A stretch of DNA of 64,000 nucleotides from Ammoniphilus sp. CFH 90114 (GTDB taxonomy: Bacteria > Bacillota > Bacilli > Aneurinibacillales > RAOX-1). The stretch covers positions 1-64,000 of the forward strand of contig NZ_SDLI01000008.1 of assembly GCF_004123195.1 (NCBI RefSeq), written 5' to 3'. Below, piece after piece: positions 20,738 through 30,931 of this stretch. Below the pieces are notes generated by a model, which did no database searches, had not been told where the DNA came from, and saw only the letters and a list, made by a program, of their open reading frames with translations. Positions within the stretch are counted from its first letter, which is position 1, and every line of letters starts with the position of its first letter. Both the position numbers and the translations under genes were made by a program.

Positions 20738-20839
20738 GTTTTTAAATCCTCCTACGCACGAATAATTCATCTTTAGTAAACCACAATTCCCGAAGAAAAA
20801 CAACCTTATAAACGTACTTTATGTTGTTATTTTTTAATT

Positions 20840-20852
20840 AATGTTCGTGTTT
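20840..20852 (-). promoter_or_regulatory. PurBox-like site upstream of purE
   Basis: AAACACGAACATT on the minus strand matches 11 of 13 positions of the Bacillus PurR box AWWWCCGAACWWT. A weaker, oppositely oriented CCGAA (20790-20794) lies about 50 bp nearer to purE; classical paired boxes are much closer together, so the pairing is doubtful. A possible promoter is TTGTTT-N17-TTTACT close to the second site. No guanine-riboswitch sequence is visible in the short leader. Confidence 0.4.
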
Positions 20853-20867
20853 TACCCGTATTACACA

Positions 20868-20898
20868 AAAGAAAAGGGCATCTCTATTTAAGATGCCC
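20868..20898 (-). terminator. terminator of pbuG
   Basis: GGGCATCT pairs with AGATGCCC across a 7-nt loop and, read on the minus strand, is followed by TTTTCTTTT. It lies between the pbuG stop and the purE regulatory region, so the purine operon starts from its own promoter. Confidence 0.85.
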
Positions 20899-20913
20899 TA
20901 CTTTTTTATGAAA

Positions 20914-22320
20914 TTAATGCACCCAACCAAAATAGATTAAGAATACGAAGAACAAGAAGTACATAATCGGATGGACCTGTTTTCCTTCACCTTTGATCAG
21001 TTTCGTTAGTGGATAAAGAATAAATCCAAGTCCAATCCCTGTCGCGATACTAAAGGTAAGTGGCATTAAGATAATGGTCAAGAAGGCCGGAGCCGCTTCT
21101 TCAATCTTATCCCATTCAATACGACTTAAGTTTGACGCCATGAGGATCCCAACCACAATAAGGGCTGGTGCTGTTACAGCTGGAGTAATCACGGCAAGTA
21201 AAGGAGAGAAAAACAACGCAATTGCAAAGAATGCAGCTGTTACAACGGAAGCAAACCCCGTTCTTCCCCCTGCCGCTACTCCTGCGGAGGATTCCACATA
21301 AGAAGTCGTTGTGGAGGTTCCTAATACCGCACCGGCAACCGTCGCTACGGAATCCGCTGTTAGGGCTTTACCCGCTCTAGGCAGTTCATTCCCCTTCATA
21401 AAACCCGCTTGACTCGCAACCCCCACTAACGTTCCTGCTGTATCGAAGAAATCTACAAACAAGAAGGTGAAGATGACAATAATCATCTGCGCTGACAGCA
21501 TGGTCGATAGATCGGTAAGCGGACCGAACATAGCTCCAAACGTAGGAGCAATGCTAGGAATTGGGGCTACAACCCCTGCAGGGGGCTGAATAATACCTAC
21601 GATCATTCCTCCAACTGCAGTAATAACCATTCCATAAAAGATAGATCCGGTTAGCTTTCTTGTCATCAAAACAACGGTAACAACTAGACCAAAAACAGCT
21701 AATAGGGTGCTCTGAACCTGCGCCATCTGCGCCGGCTCCATCCCTTCCTTGTAATGAAGGTTACCTAAAGCTACGAAGGTAGCTGGATCTGCTACAATAA
21801 TACCGGCATTCTTAAATCCTATGAAAGCGATGAATAACCCAATCCCTGCTGATGCTGCATATTTCAATCCTGCTGGTATAGCATTAATTATCGTTTCCCG
21901 AACACCTGTGAAGGTCAAGATCAAGAAGATAACCCCAGATATAAATACCCCTGCTAAAGCTTGCTGCCAAGGAATACCCATGGTAAGAACGACCGTAAAA
22001 GTAAAGAAAGCATTCAGTCCCATCCCTGGGGCAAGAGCAATTGGATACTTCGCATAAACTCCCATGATTAACGTTCCAATCACAGCCGCTAGAGCGGTTG
22101 CTACAAAAACTGCATCCTTATCTGGGAACAAATGACGAAGGTCAGGCGGAAGATCTGCCCCACTCAACATAAACGGGTTAACAGCCAAAATATAAGCCAT
22201 GGCCAAAAAGGTCGTTAAACCCGCAATAAATTCGGTGCGAAAACTCGTTCCATGTTTCGCAAATTCAAAATACCCTGCTATTCCAGACTCCCGAACGTTC
22301 GCCGATTTTTGCTTTTCCAT
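20914..22320 (-). CDS. pbuG: hypoxanthine/guanine permease, NCS2/AzgA family
   Basis: Cytoplasmic-membrane purine transporter of 468 residues with about 12 hydrophobic segments. Motifs of the AzgA branch are present: GLTTFLAMAYILAVNPFML near the start, ALAPGMGLNAFFTF, and VLGTSTTTSYVESSAGVAAGGRTG in the substrate-binding region. It has its own sigma-A promoter and a terminator, between guaA and purE, the same order as in B. subtilis. Function as a hypoxanthine/guanine importer is inferred from family and context; an adenine-preferring PbuO type cannot be fully excluded. Confidence 0.88.
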   Translation of the reverse strand: MEKQKSANVRESGIAGYFEFAKHGTSFRTEFIAGLTTFLAMAYILAVNPFMLSGADLPPDLRHLFPDKDAVFVATALAAVIGTLIMGVYAKYPIALAPGMGLNAFFTFTVVLTMGIPWQQALAGVFISGVIFLILTFTGVRETIINAIPAGLKYAASAGIGLFIAFIGFKNAGIIVADPATFVALGNLHYKEGMEPAQMAQVQSTLLAVFGLVVTVVLMTRKLTGSIFYGMVITAVGGMIVGIIQPPAGVVAPIPSIAPTFGAMFGPLTDLSTMLSAQMIIVIFTFLFVDFFDTAGTLVGVASQAGFMKGNELPRAGKALTADSVATVAGAVLGTSTTTSYVESSAGVAAGGRTGFASVVTAAFFAIALFFSPLLAVITPAVTAPALIVVGILMASNLSRIEWDKIEEAAPAFLTIILMPLTFSIATGIGLGFILYPLTKLIKGEGKQVHPIMYFLFFVFLIYFGWVH

Positions 22321-22366
22321 AACCAGCAGTTCCTCCCTAATGATTATAAATATAAAGACTATTACT

Positions 22367-22379
22367 AAACCCGAAAATT
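22367..22379 (+). promoter_or_regulatory. PurBox-like site at the pbuG transcription start
   Basis: AAACCCGAAAATT on the plus strand matches 11 of 13 positions of AWWWCCGAACWWT and sits directly downstream of the pbuG -10 box. A second, poorer CACGAA site lies upstream of the -35 box at 22413-22425. The placement would suit repression by PurR, but the spacing between the two is not classical. Confidence 0.35.
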
Positions 22380-22408
22380 AGTTTAGCAATAGCCTTAAAA
22401 AAAGTCAA
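22380..22408 (-). promoter_or_regulatory. sigma-A promoter of pbuG
   Basis: TTGACT and TAAACT separated by exactly 17 bp on the minus strand, about 60 bp before the pbuG ATG. The predicted leader is too short for a riboswitch. Confidence 0.75.
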
Positions 22409-22463
22409 CGATAATCACGAATGTTTCTTTATAAATTTTTAATTAATATTCGGTTTTAGAGCC

Positions 22464-24002
22464 TTACTCCCACTCAATCGTTGCTGGCGGCTTAGAAGTA
22501 ATGTCATAAACTACACGATTCACATTCTCCACTTCGTTGACAATCCGCACTGATATTTTCTCCAAAATATCATAAGGTATACGCGCCCAATCTGCTGTCA
22601 TTCCATCAATAGATGTAACCGCACGGATTCCGACAGTATAGGAATAGGTACGGCTGTCTCCCATAACCCCTACACTCTTCATATCAGGCAAGGCTGTGAA
22701 GTACTGCCAGATCTCACGATCAAGGCCAGCCTTTTTAATTTCCTCACGCAAAATTGCATCCGATTCCCGAACAATCGTAAGTTTTTCCTCCGTAATTTCT
22801 CCAATTACACGAATGCCAAGTCCTGGACCTGGGAATGGCTGTCTCCAAACAACCTCAGCTGGAAGACCAAGTTCCTCACCAACTTTACGAACCTCGTCCT
22901 TAAATAAAGTCTTCAATGGCTCGATTAGCTTTAATTTCATATCCTCCGGAAGTCCACCGACATTATGGTGAGACTTAATCGTTTGAGCTGTAGCTGTACC
23001 ACTCTCTACGATATCCGTATAAAGCGTTCCTTGCGCTAAGAAATCCATACCTTCTAGCTTGCTGGATTCTTCCTCGAACACATAGATAAACTCGTTGCCA
23101 ATAATTTTACGTTTCTTCTCTGGATCAGAAACCCCTGCTAACTTAGAGAGAAATCTCTCCTCCGCATCAATCTTAATGACTTTCATGTGGAACTTCTCGC
23201 TAAATGTTTCCATTACGCTTTCGGCTTCACCTTTGCGCAGCAATCCATGATCAATAAACATACATGTTAGTTGATCTCCGATCGCTTTATGTATCAGAAC
23301 TGCGACAACAGAAGAGTCTACCCCTCCGCTCAAAGCACATAAAACTTGTTTATCTCCAACCGTCTCTTTAATTTCTGCGATCATCTGCTCAATGAAATTC
23401 TCCATCGACCAATTTCCTTCGCACTCGCAAATATTAAATAAGAAGTTAGAAATCATTTCATTCCCATACTCGGAATGACGAACTTCTGGATGGAATTGAA
23501 CGGCATAAAAGTTCTTCTCAGGATGGCTCATCGCCGCAATCGGGCAGTGCTCACTGCTCGCATCAATGCGGAAGCCTTCCGGAGTTTCAACGACTAAGTC
23601 GCCATGACTCATCCATACGTTTTGTTCTTTATTTAGCTCACCGAAGAAACGACTTTCGTTAGCAATGCTAATCGCTGCTTTCCCGTACTCTCTCTTGCTC
23701 GCTCTCTCCACTTTTCCTTTCAAGTGATGAGTCATCATCTGCATCCCGTAACAAATACCTAGGATTGGAATACCTAGATCATAAATCTTCTCATCTACAA
23801 GGGGGGAATTTTCGGCATACACGCTTGCTGGACCACCGGAAAAAATGATTCCTTTTGGATTTAATGCTTGAATTTTCTCAATGGTAGTATTGAACGGTAG
23901 AAGCTCACTATAGACACCAAGGTCTCTTACTCTTCTGGCAATCAACTGATTGTATTGGCCGCCAAAATCCAATACGATGACGATCTCATTAGGTCTTTCC
24001 AT
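22464..24002 (-). CDS. guaA: GMP synthase (glutamine-hydrolysing)
   Basis: Converts XMP to GMP with ATP and glutamine-derived ammonia. The 512 residues have an N-terminal class I amidotransferase domain (nucleophile in LGICYGMQ, His/Glu in FHPEVRHSE), an ATP-pyrophosphatase P-loop [12 protein letters not shown] and the C-terminal dimerisation domain ending [10 protein letters not shown] chose the ATG at 24002, which has AGGAGG 10 nt upstream; the open frame to 24101 runs through a hairpin and is leader sequence. Its own promoter overlaps the end of the transglutaminase gene. Confidence 0.97.
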   Translation of the reverse strand: MERPNEIVIVLDFGGQYNQLIARRVRDLGVYSELLPFNTTIEKIQALNPKGIIFSGGPASVYAENSPLVDEKIYDLGIPILGICYGMQMMTHHLKGKVERASKREYGKAAISIANESRFFGELNKEQNVWMSHGDLVVETPEGFRIDASSEHCPIAAMSHPEKNFYAVQFHPEVRHSEYGNEMISNFLFNICECEGNWSMENFIEQMIAEIKETVGDKQVLCALSGGVDSSVVAVLIHKAIGDQLTCMFIDHGLLRKGEAESVMETFSEKFHMKVIKIDAEERFLSKLAGVSDPEKKRKIIGNEFIYVFEEESSKLEGMDFLAQGTLYTDIVESGTATAQTIKSHHNVGGLPEDMKLKLIEPLKTLFKDEVRKVGEELGLPAEVVWRQPFPGPGLGIRVIGEITEEKLTIVRESDAILREEIKKAGLDREIWQYFTALPDMKSVGVMGDSRTYSYTVGIRAVTSIDGMTADWARIPYDILEKISVRIVNEVENVNRVVYDITSKPPATIEWE

Positions 24003-24187
24003 AATCCAAAATCCTCCTATGATGGTATAGCGATTAACGTTAGGAATAGGTTCCCCTAAATAAGTGGAAAACATAAAGCCAGACTCCTCTGATTCCTTCA
24101 ATCAGGAAGAATCTGGCTCTTAGAAGAAAGCCTTTCCCTGACATTCACCCTGCCGAAATGAATTAACGTTCGACTTTTGACGAGTTT
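24003..24187 (-). promoter_or_regulatory. guaA 5' leader with terminator and possible antiterminator
   Basis: The predicted guaA transcript starts near 24181 and has a leader of about 180 nt. It contains a small hairpin (ATTCA / TGAAT, about 24150-24170), then a long stem with arms at 24112-24118 and 24077-24083 (AGCCAGA / TCTGGCT, extended inside by CTGATT / GAATCAG) followed by TTTATGTTTT. The short segment GGCT at 24129-24132 on the minus strand can pair with AGCC of the terminator's 5' arm, the arrangement of an antiterminator. It shows no guanine-riboswitch or T-box core motif. The stem might instead simply terminate the upstream operon. Confidence 0.45.
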
Positions 24188-24216
24188 ATTCTATCAAACG
24201 ATAGGTAAATGATCAA
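24188..24216 (-). promoter_or_regulatory. sigma-A promoter of guaA
   Basis: TTGATC and TAGAAT with 17 bp between them on the minus strand. The -35 box overlaps the stop codon of the transglutaminase gene. It gives guaA a leader of about 180 nt. Confidence 0.65.
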
Positions 24217-26342
24217 GAAAGGAAATGACGTAGGAATTTTCGCAATTTAGATTTATTCTTTTTAATCTCTAGTTCCTTCCAGGAATTATTTCCATAGATA
24301 TGTTTTTCGTAGGAGTTGGTCAGCTCTCTCAGCTCATTTTTCGTGTCTGTATTCAAGGTGATTCGAGAAACAAACTCTTGAAGGGATTCACTTTTTTCTC
24401 TCCGCGAAAAGGTATTTCCAAGAGCGGAAATGACAGAAAGATAGAGCTTGGCCACTCCGTCTGCGTTTTCCACTCGCTTTCCTCGATGGTAGAGGAGCCA
24501 GAATCGCAGCTGCGATTGCTTCTTATAAATGAAAACCCCGATGATCAGTATAGCCAACAGAAGAGGTATAATCCAATTGACACCGTTTTTGCTTGCGGAG
24601 TCACCCGTTACAAAGTCTTCCTCCATCTCAGCCAATCGATCCGTCATATCTTGATTGGAAAAAGGAATCATGGAACTTGCCGGCACATCCTCTTCCTTCT
24701 CCTCCATCGCTTGAACATCCTGTTTTGTTGGATGGACAAAGCCTGGAGTCGGTTCAAAAGGAACCCAACCATAGCCAGAGAAATAAACTTCCACCCAAGA
24801 GTGCGCATTCTTATTTCTCATGGTTACTTCATATACGTTGTCGTCCTTGCGTGTCATGTCTCCCGTTGAGAATCCCTTCACATAACGGGCTGGAATTCCA
24901 GATGCTCTTAATAATACTGCCATCGCGGATGAAAAGTGATCACAGTATCCCCTTTTGGACTCAAACAAGAATTGATCTACAAAATCTTCTCCTTCCCCAA
25001 GATAAGGGACATTCAGTTTCTCATAAACAAAACCACCCGAGTACTTTAGATATTGTTGGATGGCATAAGCCTTACTATAAGGATCCGCCTGATCGCGTGT
25101 AATTTCTTCAGCCAATTGAGTGACTCTCGCAGGCAAATTCATGGGCAGCTGAAGATAGTCTTGTATTTCCTCAGGATAATCGAGGTCAGATTCCCTTAAT
25201 TTCTCTTCATTAATTAATGGAATACCAATAAGAGCCTCATAATCTGCTATATTCTGTTCTTCGTTAGAATAACGCGCTTTAATTTCATGGTTCCCGGTTG
25301 TATAAAGAGAAATGGGCTGTGGTGAAACAGATTTCATCTCTTGAATTTGCCCACCATAAAAAATGATCCGGTATCTGGGATCAACATACCGCACTTTCGT
25401 TAGAATTTCTTTATCTTCCATTTTCATATTGTCCACGAGAGGTTCTAAGCCCACCTCCCCCTCCATCTTCAATATGGAGGTTTGCCCTCTTACATCCTTC
25501 CATTCCGAACCAGTATAGACATTTCTCGACTCCCCGCGCCAATAGTGCTTCTCTGGCGTTTCGGCATAGAAAACTACGGTCTCATCATCTATAAACGGCC
25601 CTCCTAGCCGATGATCTCGGCTTTCATAGCCTACCTTCTGATACCCTGATCCCCCTTGATGGCCAAACCAGCCCACATTAAGAGCAGTAGACTCATTGGG
25701 CTTAGGGACGGCATACGCAATGGACATCACGGTCAGGACAAAAACAAGGGATGCGAATATCCACTGCAAGCGATTATACCTTCCGCTTATCGCTTGCACA
25801 CCTAATCTCTCCACGATGCGAAGCTGTTGAATCGCTAAAAGGGATAAACAAAGAAGGACCGTTCGAATAAAGGCTTCTTTAACCTCATAAACAGTCGTAA
25901 TGTCCATCAAGACAAGAAAAGCTGCAGTGGAAATACTAATCCACAAGGCTTGATTACGATTGAGGACGGCTTGATAAACAATCCGTACAACCACCCACAA
26001 CAGAAGAACAAAGACCAAAGATCGAATAAAACTCGTTGTCAAAGCAAATTCTCTTAATTCTACTCTCTCATAGTTGTAAATAAACTCAATCATGAGATAT
26101 TCCAACCAAGTTCGCCCTTGATCCGGCGTTTCAGGCTGGTACATGATATACATAAACACAGCTGAGCCAATCCACCCTAGACATCCCCTCACAAAAAAAG
26201 GAAGCTTGGCCATGGATAGAAGAGCAAACCACCCTACCAGCCATAAAAATACACTAAAATCTTCGAACTGTATAAAGAGAGGCAGCGGTCGCAACCACTC
26301 CCATAAGATGAAAAAAACGATAATGCCTTTAAGCCAGTTCAC
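24213..26342 (-). CDS. transglutaminase-like membrane protein (YebA type)
   Basis: A 709-residue membrane protein. About five N-terminal hydrophobic segments (to roughly residue 220) precede an extracellular region with a transglutaminase/protease-like core: Cys in [10 protein letters not shown] (about 466), His in AHSWVEVY (about 514) and an acidic residue in [10 protein letters not shown]. One further helix ([17 protein letters not shown], about 620) and a cytoplasmic DUF4129-like tail follow. Start codon is GTG with GGGGTG upstream, overlapping the DUF58 gene by 14 bp. MoxR / DUF58 / transglutaminase operons are widespread and probably act together at the cell surface; the substrate is unknown. 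Confidence 0.88.
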   Translation of the reverse strand: MNWLKGIIVFFILWEWLRPLPLFIQFEDFSVFLWLVGWFALLSMAKLPFFVRGCLGWIGSAVFMYIMYQPETPDQGRTWLEYLMIEFIYNYERVELREFALTTSFIRSLVFVLLLWVVVRIVYQAVLNRNQALWISISTAAFLVLMDITTVYEVKEAFIRTVLLCLSLLAIQQLRIVERLGVQAISGRYNRLQWIFASLVFVLTVMSIAYAVPKPNESTALNVGWFGHQGGSGYQKVGYESRDHRLGGPFIDDETVVFYAETPEKHYWRGESRNVYTGSEWKDVRGQTSILKMEGEVGLEPLVDNMKMEDKEILTKVRYVDPRYRIIFYGGQIQEMKSVSPQPISLYTTGNHEIKARYSNEEQNIADYEALIGIPLINEEKLRESDLDYPEEIQDYLQLPMNLPARVTQLAEEITRDQADPYSKAYAIQQYLKYSGGFVYEKLNVPYLGEGEDFVDQFLFESKRGYCDHFSSAMAVLLRASGIPARYVKGFSTGDMTRKDDNVYEVTMRNKNAHSWVEVYFSGYGWVPFEPTPGFVHPTKQDVQAMEEKEEDVPASSMIPFSNQDMTDRLAEMEEDFVTGDSASKNGVNWIIPLLLAILIIGVFIYKKQSQLRFWLLYHRGKRVENADGVAKLYLSVISALGNTFSRREKSESLQEFVSRITLNTDTKNELRELTNSYEKHIYGNNSWKELEIKKNKSKLRKFLRHFLS

Positions 26343-27480
26343 GGTGTAGAATCACCCCGCTTCCTTGTAACTTATGGATCCACATCCGCTGATCATCTGC
26401 CGAGCTCTCACTAGCCAAAAACAACTCTACTGTTGTTCGTTTTTGCGCCAAATCGGTTAACAATACACTTAACGAACGATCCACTTGGCTTGTCACAATA
26501 ACTAGATGTGTCCCACGCGGGAGTTGTGGCAAGGTCTGACCCACGAGGCTGGCCACACTTCCTTCTCCATCTAGGCGTAATCTTGCTAGCTCTTCTAGAA
26601 CCCTAAAAAAGTCATGTTCTTGTGCTCCTTCTAACATCCTAGCTCTTCCCAATGCCCCTTCTAGCAGCAATGAATATTTCAATTGTCTCTTCTTTCCTAA
26701 GTAGATCAAACTAGCTACTAAACGGATCGCCTTCTCAAATGCAGCATTGTCCGGATAGGCAGACGGTCGAGTATCTAAAAATACAGCAAAGTGATTAGAA
26801 ACATGATATTCATATTCTTTAGTTTTTAATGTATGATTCTTGGCGGTTGCTTTCCAATGGATCTGACTAAGGCGATCTCCATAAGCATATTCCCGAACGC
26901 CTACCACAGAAGTCAGTTCATCCGAATGACGACGCGCAATTGAAGCATGCCCACTATGTTGACCATCTTTTACACTCCATGTCCCTAGAAGATCATATCT
27001 AGGATAAACAATAAATTGATCGAGCCTGTCAATCGTCTTGTCTAATTTCATAAGCCCAAAAAGGTCACCACAAACTATCGTAATCTCTTTGAGTTCATAG
27101 ACTCCTCTAGCTAACTGAGGAATCTCAAGCGTAATGTCGATCTCTTTCTTGAACCAGGGGAATACAATCTGACTAGGAACGAAAGGCATGTTCTCCGGCC
27201 ATCGCTCGTGAGCGGCATACCAAATCAAGGGAAAGGGAAGCTTCCTTTTCATTTTAATCGTAACGAATTGCTTACCTCCCGCCTGAAGTCTCTTTGAGCT
27301 TATCTCCCTCATGACCTCCATCTTAAGAAAGCTGGTAAAATACAGTAAGCTCTCATAAAGGATGAGAGTCAGAAGAATATAATATAAGAACGTACTAGCA
27401 AATCCAGTATGCCACCCCTTGTATAGATAGGCGAGAAGCGTAAAAAATGACAACAAGGTAAGACTTAATGGACCATTCAC
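26329..27480 (-). CDS. DUF58 protein (YeaD type)
   Basis: A 383-residue protein with two N-terminal membrane helices, a beta-rich middle and the DUF58 signature [20 protein letters not shown] (about 210-230). A von Willebrand A-like C-terminal part ([10 protein letters not shown]..., LVIVTSQVD) follows. It starts at a GTG immediately after the moxR stop codon. In other bacteria DUF58 proteins partner MoxR ATPases, which fits the gene order here; the molecular role is not established. Confidence 0.88.
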   Translation of the reverse strand: MNGPLSLTLLSFFTLLAYLYKGWHTGFASTFLYYILLTLILYESLLYFTSFLKMEVMREISSKRLQAGGKQFVTIKMKRKLPFPLIWYAAHERWPENMPFVPSQIVFPWFKKEIDITLEIPQLARGVYELKEITIVCGDLFGLMKLDKTIDRLDQFIVYPRYDLLGTWSVKDGQHSGHASIARRHSDELTSVVGVREYAYGDRLSQIHWKATAKNHTLKTKEYEYHVSNHFAVFLDTRPSAYPDNAAFEKAIRLVASLIYLGKKRQLKYSLLLEGALGRARMLEGAQEHDFFRVLEELARLRLDGEGSVASLVGQTLPQLPRGTHLVIVTSQVDRSLSVLLTDLAQKRTTVELFLASESSADDQRMWIHKLQGSGVILHRELA

Positions 27481-28446
27481 CTAGACACCCAACTTTTTGT
27501 CGCGAGCGACAGGGACTGGAATTTGCTCTAGTATAGAACTTACAATGTCTGTGGCCTTCACACCCTCAAAACGCGCTTCCCCTTTTAGAATCATTCTATG
27601 GGCCAATACCTCAATGGCTAGCTCCTTCACGTCGTCTGGAGTCACAAAATCCCTTTCCATGAGGTAAGCTCTCGCTTGGGTAGCTTTATAGAAGGCGACC
27701 GTACCACGTGGACTAACGCCAAGCAGGACATCCTTATGAGTTCGCGTTCTCTGACAGATCTCCACCATATATTCCTTGATCACATCATTCACATATACTT
27801 GAGATACTTGCCCCTGAAGCTCTACGATTTCTTGAATGGTACATACGGTGGAGAGTGTATCTCCATTCTCAGTAATCACAGTGCGGGAAAGAATTTCAAC
27901 CTCATCTTTTTTATCTGGGTATCCAAGGTGAAGCTTCATCATAAAACGATCCATCTGGGCTTCTGGCAGTGGATAGGTCCCTTCGTATTCAATCGGGTTT
28001 TGGGTGGCCATAACAATAAACGGCTTGTCTAATGTGTAAGTCACCCCATCAACCGTAACTGATCGTTCTTCCATCGCTTCTAACAAGGAGGATTGCGTTT
28101 TCGGCGAAGTCCGATTGATCTCATCAGCAAGTAAAATATTGGTCATGATGGGTCCCTGCTTGAATTCAAATTCCATCGATTTTTGATTGTAAATCGATAC
28201 CCCAATAACATCCGTCGGCAGGAGGTCTGGAGTGAATTGAATTCTTTTAAATGTTCCGTTAATGGAACGCGCTAGAGCTTTCACCATTCTCGTCTTTCCT
28301 ACCCCTGGTACATCCTCAAAAAGAATATGTCCTTGGGCCAATAAAGCAATCATCATTTTTTCTATCGTATGGCGTTTGCCTACAATGACTTTTTCTACAT
28401 TCTCTATAACTCTATCTAGCACTCGTGTCTGATCCACTTGTATCAT
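27481..28446 (-). CDS. MoxR-family AAA+ ATPase (YeaC type)
   Basis: A 321-residue cytoplasmic AAA+ ATPase with Walker A EDVPGVGKT (about 43-51), Walker B ILLADEINR, the MoxR loop SPKTQSSLLEAMEERSVTVDG and sensor ATQNPIEYEGTYPLPEAQ. It is the first gene of the operon with the DUF58 and transglutaminase genes and probably acts as a chaperone-like activator of the DUF58 partner. The ATG has GGGGGTG upstream. No convincing promoter was found in the 256 bp between it and the divergent hydrolase gene. Confidence 0.92.
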   Translation of the reverse strand: MIQVDQTRVLDRVIENVEKVIVGKRHTIEKMMIALLAQGHILFEDVPGVGKTRMVKALARSINGTFKRIQFTPDLLPTDVIGVSIYNQKSMEFEFKQGPIMTNILLADEINRTSPKTQSSLLEAMEERSVTVDGVTYTLDKPFIVMATQNPIEYEGTYPLPEAQMDRFMMKLHLGYPDKKDEVEILSRTVITENGDTLSTVCTIQEIVELQGQVSQVYVNDVIKEYMVEICQRTRTHKDVLLGVSPRGTVAFYKATQARAYLMERDFVTPDDVKELAIEVLAHRMILKGEARFEGVKATDIVSSILEQIPVPVARDKKLGV

Positions 28447-28572
28447 GAGGCACCCCCAATGTCGCTCTAGTTTATCCCTTTATTTTACTTTATTTGGCAC
28501 GTCGAAGAAACCTAAAAAGATTGGGAATTTGTCGTATTATAAATTTCATCCTATTCTTCCATTATCTTATTC

Positions 28573-28600
28573 TTGATCCTCTTCTCAAGTGTGCTAGAAT
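28573..28600 (+). promoter_or_regulatory. sigma-A promoter of the SleB-type hydrolase gene
   Basis: TTGATC and TAGAAT with a 16-bp spacer, about 100 bp upstream of the ATG at 28703. The leader between them shows no strong structure. Confidence 0.55.
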
Positions 28601-28702
28601 TAATTCCAGTTTTAACACAATTGGACTAGGCCTGTCCGATCATTCATTCCTGGCTAGTTAGTTGGTATTAAAAGCGGGAGGAATAGTGAGGATTTAATAG
28701 AT

Positions 28703-29413
28703 ATGAAAAACAATTTAACTGTGTTAACTATAGTCGTTTTCTTTGTAGGATCTATAGCCTTTAACAACAACCATTGGGTGGCTGAAGCGAAGGAATGGGA
28801 TCAGGCTGACGAGATTCAGAATGTAAGTGAGCTTAAGCACCATATCCAAGATGGATCTACAAAGAAGATGAAAGATAGCATGATTCGGCAACCTGTTGCT
28901 GAGCCAGATTTGACACAGGAGGAAGTACAACAAGAAATGACTCTACAGGAGCCGGAACTAAAACCTGAACCTCTGCCAGAGCCGAAGCCAGAGCCCCAGG
29001 CAGTTGCGCCGAAGCAAAGTAAGCCCGCTGCTAGTACGCAAGCACCCCAAGATCTCCAGTGGTTAGCGCGCATTATCCACGCGGAAGCGAAGGGAGAGCA
29101 GATGTTGGGGAAGGTAGCTGTTGGAGCCGTTGTTCTTAACCGAGTTAAGCATGAAGAGTTTCCGAAGAGTATCTACAAAGTCATTCATCAAAAGAACAAA
29201 AAAGGGAAGTATCAATTCCAGCCAGTAGCCAATGGCAAGATTCATAATCAGCCTGACCAAGATTCAATCGAAGCCGCTAAACTAGCCATGAAGGGGAACG
29301 ACCCAACCAACGGGGCCCTCTTCTTTTATAACCCAAAATTATCCCGCAGTAATTGGATGGCAAACTTGCCTAAGAAGGCCCAGATTGGAAACCATATTTT
29401 TGCTGGAAGCTAG
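28703..29413 (+). CDS. secreted SleB-type cell wall hydrolase
   Basis: A 236-residue exported protein. A signal peptide with hydrophobic core VLTIVVFFVGSIAF is followed by an acidic stretch and a Pro/Glu/Lys linker (EPELKPEPLPEPKPEP, about 92-110). The C-terminal hydrolase_2 (SleB) domain begins near QWLARIIHAEAKGE; the Glu in HAEAKGE is the expected catalytic residue, and GAVVLNRV and GALFFYNP are further family motifs. This is a spore cortex-lytic or growth-phase lytic transglycosylase-like enzyme. The long charged linker and missing N-terminal peptidoglycan-binding domain make it unlike SleB itself. The sigma-A promoter argues for vegetative expression. Confidence 0.88.
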   Translation: MKNNLTVLTIVVFFVGSIAFNNNHWVAEAKEWDQADEIQNVSELKHHIQDGSTKKMKDSMIRQPVAEPDLTQEEVQQEMTLQEPELKPEPLPEPKPEPQAVAPKQSKPAASTQAPQDLQWLARIIHAEAKGEQMLGKVAVGAVVLNRVKHEEFPKSIYKVIHQKNKKGKYQFQPVANGKIHNQPDQDSIEAAKLAMKGNDPTNGALFFYNPKLSRSNWMANLPKKAQIGNHIFAGS

Positions 29414-29423
29414 GCCCAAGAAA

Positions 29424-29450
29424 ATGAACCGGAGGAGTTTCCTCCGGTTA
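29424..29450. terminator. bidirectional terminator between the hydrolase and MFS genes
   Basis: AACCGGAGG and CCTCCGGTT pair perfectly across a 5-nt loop. T-rich tracts follow on both strands (AACTTGTTTTG on plus, CATTTTCTT on minus), so it can serve both convergent genes. Confidence 0.85.
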
Positions 29451-30752
29451 ACTTGTTTTGATTCTCATCAAGACAATTATACCTATAGCCACCAAGATAA
29501 TAAGTGACCCTAAAGCGATTCGGCTTGCTAAATTTCCGGTTTCAGCGAGTACAAGGGTGATTGTGCCATAAAGTACGGGTCCAACAATGGAAGAGACCTT
29601 TCCTGAGAAAGCGAATAGACCGAAGAATTGTCCTCTTTTCTCCTCTGGTGTTAATTCAATAATAAACGTCCTCGAAGTCGCCCACATCGCCCCCATGGCT
29701 ACACCATACAAACTTCCTGCTATCCAAAACATTACCTGGTTCACAGCCCCACTGGCTAGCGCAATAGCCACCATGAGAATCACAGCAACGGATGCCACTG
29801 CTTTTTTCGACCCCACAGCTCGATGAATATAACCGAAAACAAAAGAACCTACAATCGCAGTTACCGTAGATACCAAATAAAGCAAAATGAACTGGCCTGT
29901 CGTAAATCCGGCAATGGTCTTGGCATAGATAGCCATCATGGCAATTGCGGTAGCAATCGCATCGTTAAAAAAGAAGTACGCAATCATAAACAGCCAAACT
30001 GCCGGGTAAGCTTTCATCTCGCGTAGACTTTCTAAGATTTCCTTGTAGCCGCTAAGAAATGACCTCTCATTCTGCCTAGCTGCCCCTTTTTCCTTATACA
30101 AGAACATCATCGGGAGAGAGAAAACAAAGAACAGCACTGCAGAAGGAATAAAAGCCCAATGATATTGGTCTCCAATAAAAGGATAAATACCTAGTCCAAT
30201 TAAAGTACCAACATATCCTAATGCGACCCCGAACCCCGATACAACAGGAGTCTCCTTCTCCCCTTGAACTAAATCAGGAAGCATAGCATCATAAAAGATA
30301 AGTGAAGTATTATAAAAAAACTTAGCGACCATAAATAAGAGAATAACCAGAACGATGGAGATTGGCAGGCCCCCTTCGGTCTTCGGGCTGTCCCACATCG
30401 CAATCAGCCCCATCATAAGGGTAGCGGTAATACAGCTCAAGGTAAAAGGAATAAGATACCGCTTCTTCCTTCCCGTTCGGTCAATCATGACGCCTAACAA
30501 TGGAGAGAATACAACGATAAAAAAGCTAGCGATCGCGTTGGCATACGAAATAAAGGTGCTAGCTAGCTGGTTCATTACCTCACTGCCGCCAATGACTTGC
30601 TGTAAATAGAATGGGAAAAAAATCGTGATTACGTTGGAGGAAAATATCGTATTCGCAAGGTCATAGAGTGCCCACGAGAAAATCGGCAGACTCAGGAAAA
30701 GACGCTTATTGAATAGTAAGGCTTGCCTATGAGAATCTGACCCTGTATTCAT
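29448..30752 (-). CDS. MFS transporter of the UMF1/Atg22-like family
   Basis: A 434-residue membrane protein with about 12 hydrophobic segments. The N-terminal motif FSWALYDLANTIFSSNVITI (WALYDxANxxF) is diagnostic of the UMF1 family, and the MFS loop GVMIDRTGRKKRYLIPF follows the second helix. A second-half signature, GMIWATSR-like (GAMWATSRTFIIELTPEEKRGQFFGLF), is present. The substrate is not known; bacterial members are uncharacterised exporters or amino acid effluxers by analogy with yeast Atg22. The ATG has AAAGGGG upstream. Confidence 0.85.
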   Translation of the reverse strand: MNTGSDSHRQALLFNKRLFLSLPIFSWALYDLANTIFSSNVITIFFPFYLQQVIGGSEVMNQLASTFISYANAIASFFIVVFSPLLGVMIDRTGRKKRYLIPFTLSCITATLMMGLIAMWDSPKTEGGLPISIVLVILLFMVAKFFYNTSLIFYDAMLPDLVQGEKETPVVSGFGVALGYVGTLIGLGIYPFIGDQYHWAFIPSAVLFFVFSLPMMFLYKEKGAARQNERSFLSGYKEILESLREMKAYPAVWLFMIAYFFFNDAIATAIAMMAIYAKTIAGFTTGQFILLYLVSTVTAIVGSFVFGYIHRAVGSKKAVASVAVILMVAIALASGAVNQVMFWIAGSLYGVAMGAMWATSRTFIIELTPEEKRGQFFGLFAFSGKVSSIVGPVLYGTITLVLAETGNLASRIALGSLIILVAIGIIVLMRIKTS

Positions 30753-30931
30753 TTTGAAGAAAGCCCCTTTCTTCCGTGAACTTTTACTCTATTATAAGGG
30801 CTATCAAGAAATATTTGGGATTTATTTGCATGATTAATCTATTGTTATAGGTCATAACCCAATCGGACTCCGCTCGTTCACCATATATTAATCCTGAATA
30901 TGACATCTTACGATAAGGAGCGATTGATTTC

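Noticed and set aside
20738-20913. guanine riboswitch upstream of purE
   Set aside because: The leader is about 75 nt or shorter and shows none of the conserved core segments.
24003-24101. N-terminal extension of guaA to 24101
   Set aside because: It reads through the leader hairpin and lacks a Shine-Dalgarno; the normal GuaA N-terminus starts at 24002.
24593-25102. long plus-strand ORF opposite the transglutaminase gene
   Set aside because: An antisense shadow of a well-supported gene, with no ribosome site or family motif.
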